Shown here piece after piece: positions 7,651 to 13,960 of a stretch of DNA of 19,421 nt (its first letter is position 1; each line of letters opens with the position of its first letter). The notes under the pieces were generated by a model that had not been told where the DNA came from, did not search any database, and saw only the letters and a list, made by a program, of their open reading frames with translations. The translations under genes were made by a program, and so were the position numbers. Origin of the DNA: Methanomicrobia archaeon LH_S13. GTDB lineage: Archaea; Halobacteriota; Syntropharchaeia; Alkanophagales; Methanospirareceae. The DNA is taken from positions 1-19,421 of the forward strand of contig JAGXOR010000010.1 of NCBI GenBank assembly GCA_023659785.1. The letters are read 5' to 3'.

Positions 7651-8400
7651 ATGAACCTCAAACTGATTTTTGTGATGGATTTGCTCGACGGTGTGGTAGT
7701 GCATGCAAAGAAAGGAGAGCGTGAGAAATACGAGCCAATTCACCTCTTCAGTTCTATCATCGACTCCTCTGACCCTGTCCGTATCATGGAAAAGCTAAAA
7801 CCTGCGGATGTTTATATCGCTGACCTGAACAGGCTTATGGGCACGGGTTCTAATAAATGGATAATAAAGGAGATAAGGGATAATAACAGAAAAGCGAGAA
7901 TAATGGTAGATTATGGTGTAAAAACGGTGAATGACCTGGAAGAGGCTGCTGAAGCAGAAATAGCTGATAGCATTATTTTAGGAACAGAAACAGCATCTAT
8001 GAAGTTGATAGCCGAAGCATCAAAAAGCGATATTCCAAAAAATATAATTGTAAGCATTGACCTCTTCAATAAAGAAGTGCTGACAAGCGATAAGAAAATG
8101 AAGATTGACTCTTTGTTGTTAATAAAAGAGTTGAACGAGTATCCAATACAGGATGTGATTGTATTGGAACTGAATAGGGTAGGAACGAAAAGTGGAATAG
8201 ACTTTGATTTCCTTGCTCGTGCAGTGGAGTTCTCGGAACATGATATCCTATGTGGTGGTGGTGTTAGAAGTTGTGAAGATGTATATAAGATGGAGGAGAT
8301 AGGAGTGAAAGGCGCACTGGTCGCCACTGCTGTCCATGAAGGGGCTATTCCTTTGTTTAGCTTACAAACAACCCCCTCCCATGAAATAGGTATAGAATGA
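7651..8400 (+). CDS. HisA-related TIM-barrel protein of unknown function
   Basis: This 249-residue protein is related to ProFAR isomerase HisA but probably belongs to the uncharacterised archaeal HisA-like family (COG1411 type) and not to true HisA. The N-terminal VMDLLDGVVVH (8-18) matches the HisA PAIDLIDG strand, with D10 in the place of the catalytic Asp. A second Asp is at D137 in SIDLFN. The C-terminal phosphate loop is CGGGVRS (201-207), followed by GALVATAVHEG (221-231). The VRL and histidine-pathway residues expected in HisA are altered, and no histidine biosynthesis genes other than hisS are nearby. The substrate is probably a sugar phosphate or similar phosphorylated ring compound; this is inference. 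Confidence 0.75.
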   Translation: MNLKLIFVMDLLDGVVVHAKKGEREKYEPIHLFSSIIDSSDPVRIMEKLKPADVYIADLNRLMGTGSNKWIIKEIRDNNRKARIMVDYGVKTVNDLEEAAEAEIADSIILGTETASMKLIAEASKSDIPKNIIVSIDLFNKEVLTSDKKMKIDSLLLIKELNEYPIQDVIVLELNRVGTKSGIDFDFLARAVEFSEHDILCGGGVRSCEDVYKMEEIGVKGALVATAVHEGAIPLFSLQTTPSHEIGIE

Positions 8401-8417
8401 ATTGGCTACCGAAAAAC

Positions 8418-8474
8418 ATATTATTTATATACCCAATTATATTATATTATATTATATCAAAGAAAAAGTTCAGG
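8418..8474 (+). promoter_or_regulatory. AT-rich promoter of the PspA operon with an ATATT pentamer repeat
   Basis: The spacer after the HisA-like gene holds ATTTATATA (about 8424-8432) and then about four copies of ATATT/ATTAT (8436-8458). The repeat gives several overlapping TATA-like sequences, about 20-35 bp before ATG 8475, as expected for a leaderless or near-leaderless message. Change in repeat number would alter the spacing and number of TATA sequences. Confidence 0.5.
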
Positions 8475-9023
8475 ATGGGATTAATCGAGCGAAGCAAAAG
8501 GATACTTGAAATCAAAAGAGAAAAAAGGAAGAAGCAGCGGGGGGAGGGTAAAGTAGATACGAAATCAGAAGAATTAAGGGAAGGCAGTATCGGAACGATA
8601 GATGGATTAGATTTCACCGTGCTTGGAAGGCTGGTCTATGACTGGGGAGGAGGGCGCTGGGAAGAGTTCTATTTGGAGTTCTCAGACACGGAAGAGCACA
8701 AATGGTTATCAAAGGAGGGGACGACACATGAATTACTTGACGAAGTCGAATCAGCAGATGCACCTGACCCCGATAAATTAAAGGAAGGAGCTGTATTTGA
8801 CTTTCAAGGAGAAAAAGTGAGAGAGAACGAAGTGGGAAAAGCACGGATAGTCCTGGTTGAAGGGTCTTTCCCCTGGGATATTGCCGTTGGAACGCAGGTA
8901 ACGTATGCAGATTGCGAGTTCGAGCGAACAGGAGAAATCCTCAGTATAGAAAAGCCCGCAGGGGCAAGAGTAGAAGTATATAGGGGAAATGAAATACCAA
9001 GAAGTAGTTTGGAAATTTTTTGA
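8475..9023 (+). CDS. DUF4178 domain protein
   Basis: About 182 residues. The segment beginning at GRLVYDWGGGRWEEFYLEF (about 52-70) is the diagnostic core of DUF4178, a beta-rich family found beside PspA-like, DUF350 and SpeD-like genes. Function is unknown; a role in membrane-stress or polyamine-linked complexes is inferred from neighbours. The N-terminus MGLIERSKRILEIKREKRKK is a basic amphipathic-looking helix that resembles the start of the PspA protein encoded next. I chose ATG 8475 because the upstream frame from ATG 8397 would translate the TATA-rich promoter. That longer start would add 26 residues, including a hydrophobic stretch, and overlap the HisA-like stop by four bases, so it is not excluded. 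The pspA start lies 12 bp after the stop. Confidence 0.8.
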   Translation: MGLIERSKRILEIKREKRKKQRGEGKVDTKSEELREGSIGTIDGLDFTVLGRLVYDWGGGRWEEFYLEFSDTEEHKWLSKEGTTHELLDEVESADAPDPDKLKEGAVFDFQGEKVRENEVGKARIVLVEGSFPWDIAVGTQVTYADCEFERTGEILSIEKPAGARVEVYRGNEIPRSSLEIF

Positions 9024-9034
9024 GGTGATGAAAA

Positions 9035-9781
9035 ATGGGATTAATTGATAGGTTCTCAAATGTGGCTAAGGCGAAGGTCAGTAAAGTAATAGACCGGTTT
9101 GAAGAGCCGGCAGAGCAGCTCGACTATGCACACGAGAAACTACTTGAAGAGAAGAAGAGGGTGGATGTCGCAGTGCGGGATTCGATAGCGGCGAAGAACC
9201 TGAAAAAGCGTGAATTAAATGAAGCACAGAAGAAAGTGGGGTCAGTGCACAACAAAGCTCTGGAATACAGAAAGAGGGCAAAGGCATTGGAGGAGAAACT
9301 GCCTGAATTAGAGGGCGAGAAAAGCGAGAAAGCGGAGAGGCAGGTGGAACAACTGAACGGCGCAGCAACACAACAGGTAGAGGAGGAAAACAGGACGAGA
9401 GAAAGAATACCGATGCTTCAGCAGTCCGTTGCGGAGATGGAGAAGAAAGTGAGGATGCTGAAGGACAAACAGGTGGATTTAACGGCGAAGATACAGCGAT
9501 TTGCAGATAAGCGAGCAGATTTGAAATCCGATTATGCGATGGCGAAGGCATCGAAAAGGGTTAATGAGGCGCTCTCAGGAACAGATGGAGAGATTAGCGA
9601 CGTTAACTTAACGGTGCAGCGTATGACGGAGAAGACCAGGATGGAAGAGGCAAGAGCGGATGCATCGGCAGAACTCGGCACCTCCGCAGGAACTGAAGAC
9701 ATGGGAATAAGCGAAATCGAGAAAGAGCTGAAAGTCTCAAAGTCTCTTTCCTCACTCGACGAGGATCTAAAAAAGAAGTAA
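9035..9781 (+). CDS. PspA/IM30 (Vipp1) family membrane-stress protein
   Basis: This 248-residue protein is almost wholly helical and coiled-coil. It begins with the PspA hallmark MGLIDRFSNVAKAKVSKVID, an amphipathic membrane-binding helix, followed by FEEPAEQLDYA, equivalent to the DPEKMI region of PspA. Family members assemble into ESCRT-III-like rods or rings that protect or remodel membranes. The C-terminal part (about 195-248) is a Ser/Ala/Glu-rich linker and a last short helix. Its ribosome binding site GAGGTGATG overlaps the end of the DUF4178 gene and sits seven bases before ATG 9035. The start is therefore firm and the two genes are translationally linked. Confidence 0.88.
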   Translation: MGLIDRFSNVAKAKVSKVIDRFEEPAEQLDYAHEKLLEEKKRVDVAVRDSIAAKNLKKRELNEAQKKVGSVHNKALEYRKRAKALEEKLPELEGEKSEKAERQVEQLNGAATQQVEEENRTRERIPMLQQSVAEMEKKVRMLKDKQVDLTAKIQRFADKRADLKSDYAMAKASKRVNEALSGTDGEISDVNLTVQRMTEKTRMEEARADASAELGTSAGTEDMGISEIEKELKVSKSLSSLDEDLKKK

Positions 9782-9786
9782 TTGCC

Positions 9787-10131
9787 ATGACACACATATA
9801 CTTATTGATAAGCATTTCCGGTGGCGGGACATGGGCATTCCTGGAGGAGAACAAAGAAGAGGTATTGGACAAGATAAACGAGCCGGACAATGAACTCGCA
9901 ACTCTTAATGAAAGGGGCGAACTTACAGAAGAGAAATTCAATGACCTTTACCCACGGATATTTGAATTGATAAGGTCGAGGGGACTGCTCGTGGGTGAGG
10001 ACATCGAGATGGACGAGGTGCTGGACGAGGAGGAAGCGTTTCCAAAGCCTTACTTGACACTTCCGCCTGAGGATTTGAGCTACGAGGAGGCAATTTCGGT
10101 CTTCAAGGGAGAGGGATTGATTCCGGGGTGA
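9787..10131 (+). CDS. Small acidic protein of unknown function in the PspA operon
   Basis: I do not recognise this 114-residue protein. It is strongly acidic, with a short hydrophobic start (MTHIYLLISISGGGTWAFL) followed by predicted helices rich in Glu and Asp (ENKEEVLDKINEP and LTEEKFNDLYPRIFELI), and ends EEAISVFKGEGLIPG. The hydrophobic N-terminus might be an artefact of a too-early start, but no better in-frame ATG follows; TTG 9805 is an alternative. The gap to the pspA stop is five bases, and its own stop overlaps a GTG in the speD-like gene. It therefore belongs to the operon. The acidic helices suggest a partner-binding protein, but that is only inference. Confidence 0.65.
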   Translation: MTHIYLLISISGGGTWAFLEENKEEVLDKINEPDNELATLNERGELTEEKFNDLYPRIFELIRSRGLLVGEDIEMDEVLDEEEAFPKPYLTLPPEDLSYEEAISVFKGEGLIPG

Positions 10132-10142
10132 AGAGAAGAGAA

Positions 10143-10484
10143 ATGGCAAGAATTCAAGCTATTATAGGACTGATAAAGGATTGCAGCATGGAAAAGCTGG
10201 AAAATGTTGAGTTAATGGAGGAAACGATAGAGAAAGCGGCGAAGCTGATGGATTTGACGTTACTGAAAACAGTCAGCCATAAGTTCTCGCCACAGGGACT
10301 GACAGCGATTGCATTGCTTGCAGAGAGCCATATTGCCGTTCATACGTATCCGGAGGAGAATGAGATATTCGTAGAGGTGATGTCATGCGGGCGTGGAGAT
10401 GCAAAAAAGGTTCTGGAGTTCATGGAAAATATGCTGGGTGGTAAAGCAGAGATTATATTGAATAAAATAATAGGAGGTGTATAA
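10143..10484 (+). CDS. speD: SpeD-type pyruvoyl-dependent decarboxylase (S-adenosylmethionine decarboxylase-like)
   Basis: It belongs to the small prokaryotic AdoMet decarboxylase family, which makes decarboxylated AdoMet as the aminopropyl donor for polyamines. The proenzyme cleaves itself at Glu-Ser to form a pyruvoyl group. From ATG 10143 the site is E61-S62 in LLAESHIAVHTYPE. H67 and C82 (SCG) keep the exact 5- and 20-residue spacing of the Thermotoga enzyme (S63, H68, C83), and HKFSPQG at 46-52 is also typical. The Ser at the equivalent of Thermotoga S55 is Thr. GTG 10128 is an alternative start that overlaps the previous stop, but ATG 10143 fits the family better and has GGGGTGA upstream. 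No aminopropyltransferase gene is nearby, and some SpeD relatives decarboxylate arginine or ornithine instead, so the substrate is open. Confidence 0.85.
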   Translation: MARIQAIIGLIKDCSMEKLENVELMEETIEKAAKLMDLTLLKTVSHKFSPQGLTAIALLAESHIAVHTYPEENEIFVEVMSCGRGDAKKVLEFMENMLGGKAEIILNKIIGGV

Positions 10485-10490
10485 AATAAA

Positions 10491-10931
10491 ATGATAGTAA
10501 CGGCGTGGGTAGCAGTAGCAGTAGCACTCTTATGGCTGGTAATAGGGATAGGTCTTAGCATGCTGTTGGTAAAAGTTTATGATATAATCGTGTTCAGGAA
10601 GTTCGATTTGCAAGAAGCGATAGAAGGAAGGAACAGTGCGGTTGCGATTTTTTTCAGTTTGATGTTGCTCGGCATAGGACTGGTAGTTGCGGCAACGATT
10701 ATGTCACCGGGGACAGGTGTCTCGCTGGTTAACGACATCGTCTTAACAATTGGCTGGAGCGTAGGGGTTTCGTTCGTTGCAACACTCCTCTTCTTCGCGT
10801 TTGATATATTATTAGTGCCGAAGATAAAACTGCAAGAGGCGATAAGTAACGGGAACATCGCGGCTGGTATCCTTTCAGGTGTTTTATACGTTGCGGTTTC
10901 GGTGGTGGCAATGGCGGTGATAATGTCATAA
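10491..10931 (+). CDS. DUF350 (YjfL-like) four-helix membrane protein
   Basis: This 146-residue membrane protein consists of two similar halves, each with two membrane helices and a QEAI motif. The first, QEAIEGRNSAVAI (41-53), precedes helix 2, and the second, QEAISNGNIAAGI (115-127), precedes helix 4. This duplicated pattern is the hallmark of DUF350/YjfL. In E. coli, YjfL is encoded beside a PspA homologue (YjfJ) and a glutathionylspermidine-synthase-like enzyme (YjfC). The family recurs with PspA and polyamine genes, but its activity is unknown. ATG 10491 lies six bases after the speD-like stop. Confidence 0.85.
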   Translation: MIVTAWVAVAVALLWLVIGIGLSMLLVKVYDIIVFRKFDLQEAIEGRNSAVAIFFSLMLLGIGLVVAATIMSPGTGVSLVNDIVLTIGWSVGVSFVATLLFFAFDILLVPKIKLQEAISNGNIAAGILSGVLYVAVSVVAMAVIMS

Positions 10932-10944
10932 ATAAAAAGGAGAA

Positions 10945-11889
10945 ATGGTTGCTAAAGAGGATATAGGCATAATAGCGGCTATGGTTGTTATAGTGATACT
11001 CATAGTGGCTTCGATTCCATTCGTTATAGCACCGCTGTTAGCAACTCCGAAGTACACAGAAGACCAGGAAAGCGCTCTCTCTTTAGTTTCATACCTCGGC
11101 TATCACACGCTTGGCGGAGATTCGATAGACCATTACAGTGCACAGAGGGTGCATGAAAATGGCGTTGCAGGGATAATGTATAAATATGGAAGAGAGGCGA
11201 AGGATATTGATAAAACGGTGCACGACAAGTTAGAGGAGATAGGCTTTGTCACAACTGCGATAGAAAGCGAGAAGAGTAGTGGATGGGAGGCGTTCTGGTA
11301 TTATTCGTGGTTCTCTGGTGCGAATGGAGATATAGTTGCTTATGTTACGACTTATTCTGATGGTCGCAGCAAATATGTTTGTATAGCTGCGGGCTCAGAC
11401 GATTATGAAGAGGACGTGTTCAAGATTCGTGCGGAAGGAAATAACTTCGTATCGTTGAGGAGTGATGTCAGGTATAAATCAGGAGAACCCGCAGAGATTG
11501 AGCACGTTGCACCTCTTGCGGGGACGATGTATGCAATAAAGTATCCTCAACACAAGTTGAGTGGACCGATAGATGCGGCAGTGAACGTAGAGACGAAGAA
11601 GTCGTACGAGGAGGTGCTTGCGTTGAAAGAGAAAGCGGCGACAAACGAAACGTTCCAGCGAGAGTTCTTTAATGTTTCTGCTGATAATGAGACGGCGGCG
11701 GTAAATGAAACTCGTGTAGTCAGAGAGAGAACCAGGTATTATCCCTGGGGGTTCTTTTGGGTATGCGGTGGTGGATATGGATACTACTCGCCTTACCGAT
11801 ATGATTACCCTGGCTCAGGTCCTGTTGTCAGACCACGAGGTACGGGATATACTACCCGGGGTGGTGGAGGTCCTGGGAGGGCGAAGTGA
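10945..11889 (+). CDS. Membrane-anchored extracytoplasmic protein with Gly-rich C-terminal tail
   Basis: No family is recognised with certainty for this 314-residue protein. One membrane helix (about 8-33) follows a short charged start, so the rest probably faces outward. Residues about 40-205 look like a mixed alpha/beta domain (for example EIGFVTTAIESEKS and DIVAYVTTYSDGRSKYVC). Four N-glycosylation sequons (N234, N243, N248, N254) cluster in a linker, which supports an external location. The end is rich in Tyr, Pro, Arg and Gly (YYPWGFFWVCGGGYGYYSPY at 265-284) and finishes with TRGGGGPGRAK (304-314). It resembles the DUF4247-type lipoproteins that accompany DUF350 and DUF4178 in bacteria, but I cannot confirm homology. 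GGAG lies four bases before ATG 10945, and the stop overlaps the possible Cys-rich gene. Confidence 0.75.
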   Translation: MVAKEDIGIIAAMVVIVILIVASIPFVIAPLLATPKYTEDQESALSLVSYLGYHTLGGDSIDHYSAQRVHENGVAGIMYKYGREAKDIDKTVHDKLEEIGFVTTAIESEKSSGWEAFWYYSWFSGANGDIVAYVTTYSDGRSKYVCIAAGSDDYEEDVFKIRAEGNNFVSLRSDVRYKSGEPAEIEHVAPLAGTMYAIKYPQHKLSGPIDAAVNVETKKSYEEVLALKEKAATNETFQREFFNVSADNETAAVNETRVVRERTRYYPWGFFWVCGGGYGYYSPYRYDYPGSGPVVRPRGTGYTTRGGGGPGRAK

Positions 11890-12062
11890 GATTAAAGTGG
11901 AATATCTGCAATAAACGATGCTACAACAGAAGATGTGCAGGAAGCGATTGCAAGTGTGTGCTGTGCATTCCAAAATTTGATTTGGGGGGGGGGGGCAGGC
12001 TGATATATATTTTAAGGGCGAAATGCGAGCCAATAGCGAGTAGCATAGGTGTAAAGAGGTGA
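11886..12062 (+). CDS. Possible 58-residue Cys-rich peptide with a G12 tract
   Basis: A frame starts at GTG 11886, overlapping the TGA of the previous gene, as in the coupled starts elsewhere in this operon, and ends at TGA 12060. The first 27 residues hold six cysteines (positions 8, 12, 17, 22, 24, 27) in a C-x3-C-x4-C-x4-C-x-C-x2-C pattern with many Arg and Lys residues. A GGGG stretch encoded by 12 consecutive G (11984-11995) follows, and a seventh Cys lies near the end. A metal- or nucleic-acid-binding knuckle is possible. It is short, has no recognised homologue and starts with GTG, so it could be chance; the dense, regularly spaced Cys pattern argues for a real gene. Confidence 0.35.
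   Translation: MRLKWNICNKRCYNRRCAGSDCKCVLCIPKFDLGGGGRLIYILRAKCEPIASSIGVKR
11984..11995 (+). repeat. Homopolymeric G12 tract
   Basis: Twelve consecutive G lie within the possible Cys-rich reading frame. A gain or loss of one or two bases would change the C-terminal sequence, so it could act as a slippage site. A sequencing or assembly length error is also possible at such a tract. Confidence 0.7.
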
Positions 12063-12090
12063 GAACTTGTTGCTAAGCTCGTGTAAGGTT

Positions 12091-13869
12091 TTAATACTTC
12101 ACCCTACCACCTTTAACATATTTGAATTCCTCCGGTCTCTTCTCGGTTTCTATCAATTCTCTTGTTCTGCCCGCTATCTGCGTTTCGATATCCTCTGCCT
12201 CCTCCTTTACCTCACTCTTCGCAATATGCAAATCATCTATTTTCATCATTCTGGTTGCCGCCTCAGCAGCTGAAATAAGCGCCTGTAACTTCACCCTCAA
12301 CGGCTCCATTATCCCCTCTTTCATCACGTCTTTCACGCACTTATCCCTGCCAGATATTCCCGCACTTTTATTACCTGTGAAATGCTCAGTCCGAAGCTCC
12401 GCAAGTGCATTAATCTGGTCCATTCCACTGTTCTTCACTATTGCCTTTGGTATGGCTTCTAAAGCGTCAGCAAAAGTATCCATCGCCAATTGCTCCTTTC
12501 CCGCTATCTTCCTCGCAAACTTCCTTACTCGATATGCGCATTCGGTCTCTACTGCACCGCCTCCCGGCACCACGCGGTTGTCCCCAAACAGTTGCGCAAC
12601 GGCGTACAAAGCGCTTTTTATCTCGCCTACCAGTCCCTCTAAAACCCTGAGTGACACGCCTCTTATAATTATCGTTGCGGATTTCTTTTGCGCACAATCT
12701 TCAAAAAATACGTATTTATCACCGCTTATCTCTCGCTGTACCACCTTTCCCGCAAAGCCAAATTTATCTTCGCTTAAGTCACTCACGTCCTTCACTATCT
12801 TTCCACCGGTAGACCGCTCCAACCGCTCCAAATCCGTTAACTTCACCCTTTTTATCAGTATTATCCCCGCTCTACGGAACTTACCCAACGCATCTTCATC
12901 TACACCCCACCGACAGCAAATCACGTTTGCACCCGATTTTACTACCGGGTCCACAAGTTCATCAAAAATCCTTGCTCTTGTATCCCGGAACTCGCGGAAA
13001 TGCGATGGTTTTGAGAGTTTTACGTGGAAATCAAAACCACCAACCGTTTCTCCAGCTTTGCTGCGCTCTCTCGCACTAGTTCCAGTTGCCAGCTCCTTCC
13101 TCCCCTTTACCTTCGGCTCCTTATGCTCGATAGGGAAATCAAGCAGTGCTATCCTCGCGTGCTCCATCTCCGTTGGGAGCGCATCCAGAACTTCCCGGTC
13201 CACAACAACGCCTTCAGCAAAGCTCGTCTCATGCACTCTGCTCCCGCTCTTCGTCTCTATTGCTACATCGTCCACATCTATTGGCTCATTCCTCTCACCA
13301 TCGCTATCGCTACCGCTTAGCCGTTTTATGCTTTCTACTACCACATCTGCCAATTTATCTTCTTCACAATAATCCCCTTTCTTTAATGCGGTCTTCGCCA
13401 CGCATCGCAAGAACTCATCGCCTCCTTCCCCTCTTACGTCCACCGCAGATGCTATTTCAGCTAAAACCTCTTTCGCATGCTCAAGAGCGAGCTCATACCC
13501 TTTCACCACTATATTTTGGTGCACGCCCTCGTTTTTCAACTCGAATCCTCTCTTCACCAGTTCGCCTGTCATAATCATAACCGTAGCTATGCCATCCCCT
13601 ACTTTCTCTCCTTGTGTTAATCCCGCGTTTATCAATATGTCCGCAGTGGGGTGCATATATTTCAATTCCTTTATCAGGCTGTATGCGTTACTCGAAACGA
13701 GGTCAGCAGCTTCCACTTTCGTTGCTCCCTGCGTTACCATTATCTTTGACCCAAAAGGACCGATAACAGGCTTGAACATGTCAGAAAAAGCAGCAGAGAC
13801 TTCCATATTCGCCTCCTGAATCTCCTCCGGCGGTACTTCCCCCGGCGGTAACTCCTCCTTTATTGTCAT
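12091..13869 (-). CDS. Divergent thermosome-like group II chaperonin subunit with degraded ATPase motifs
   Basis: This 592-residue protein aligns by eye with archaeal thermosome subunits through equatorial, intermediate and apical domains. Matching segments include GVVVDREVL (220-228), KSGANVICC (311-319), KNSGMDQINALAELR (479-493) and MEPLRVKLQALISAAEAATR. Key ATPase positions differ: the TNDGATIL motif reads SSNAYSL (59-65), GDGTT reads GDGIA (91-95), and the catalytic Asp of the HDAL segment is Ala (A423 in KSALYAVA). GPFG (37-40) and GGGAVE (436-441) remain. It is longer than usual (about 545) because of charged inserts near 185-195 and 250-278, and it ends GGRVKY in place of a GGM-type tail. 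The ribosome binding region is GGAGAGGGGGGAG. It is probably a non-hydrolysing or specialised paralogue. Confidence 0.88.
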   Translation of the reverse strand: MTIKEELPPGEVPPEEIQEANMEVSAAFSDMFKPVIGPFGSKIMVTQGATKVEAADLVSSNAYSLIKELKYMHPTADILINAGLTQGEKVGDGIATVMIMTGELVKRGFELKNEGVHQNIVVKGYELALEHAKEVLAEIASAVDVRGEGGDEFLRCVAKTALKKGDYCEEDKLADVVVESIKRLSGSDSDGERNEPIDVDDVAIETKSGSRVHETSFAEGVVVDREVLDALPTEMEHARIALLDFPIEHKEPKVKGRKELATGTSARERSKAGETVGGFDFHVKLSKPSHFREFRDTRARIFDELVDPVVKSGANVICCRWGVDEDALGKFRRAGIILIKRVKLTDLERLERSTGGKIVKDVSDLSEDKFGFAGKVVQREISGDKYVFFEDCAQKKSATIIIRGVSLRVLEGLVGEIKSALYAVAQLFGDNRVVPGGGAVETECAYRVRKFARKIAGKEQLAMDTFADALEAIPKAIVKNSGMDQINALAELRTEHFTGNKSAGISGRDKCVKDVMKEGIMEPLRVKLQALISAAEAATRMMKIDDLHIAKSEVKEEAEDIETQIAGRTRELIETEKRPEEFKYVKGGRVKY

Positions 13870-13918
13870 CTTTTCTTCTCCCCCCTCTCCTTGTCTGGTA
13901 TCTTCACCGTAATGTAAA

Positions 13919-13931
13919 TAATAAATACATC
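13919..13931 (-). promoter_or_regulatory. TATA-like element upstream of the chaperonin gene
   Basis: The minus strand reads GTATTTATTATTT about 55 bp before ATG 13869. A transcript starting about 26 bp further on would carry a leader of some 30 nt that includes the purine-rich ribosome binding site at 13878-13890. Confidence 0.4.
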
Positions 13932-13960
13932 TCTATACTAAAATAACTTTTAGGATATTA

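Noticed and set aside
8397..8474. N-terminal membrane helix on the DUF4178 protein from the longer start
   Set aside because: The hydrophobic stretch is a translation of the AT-rich promoter repeat; ATG 8475 gives a PspA-like N-terminus and fits the TATA spacing. Not fully excluded.
12122..13372. Long plus-strand open frame of 416 codons opposite the chaperonin gene
   Set aside because: It is antisense to a clearly conserved protein and has Ser/Pro-rich, non-domain composition typical of a shadow frame.
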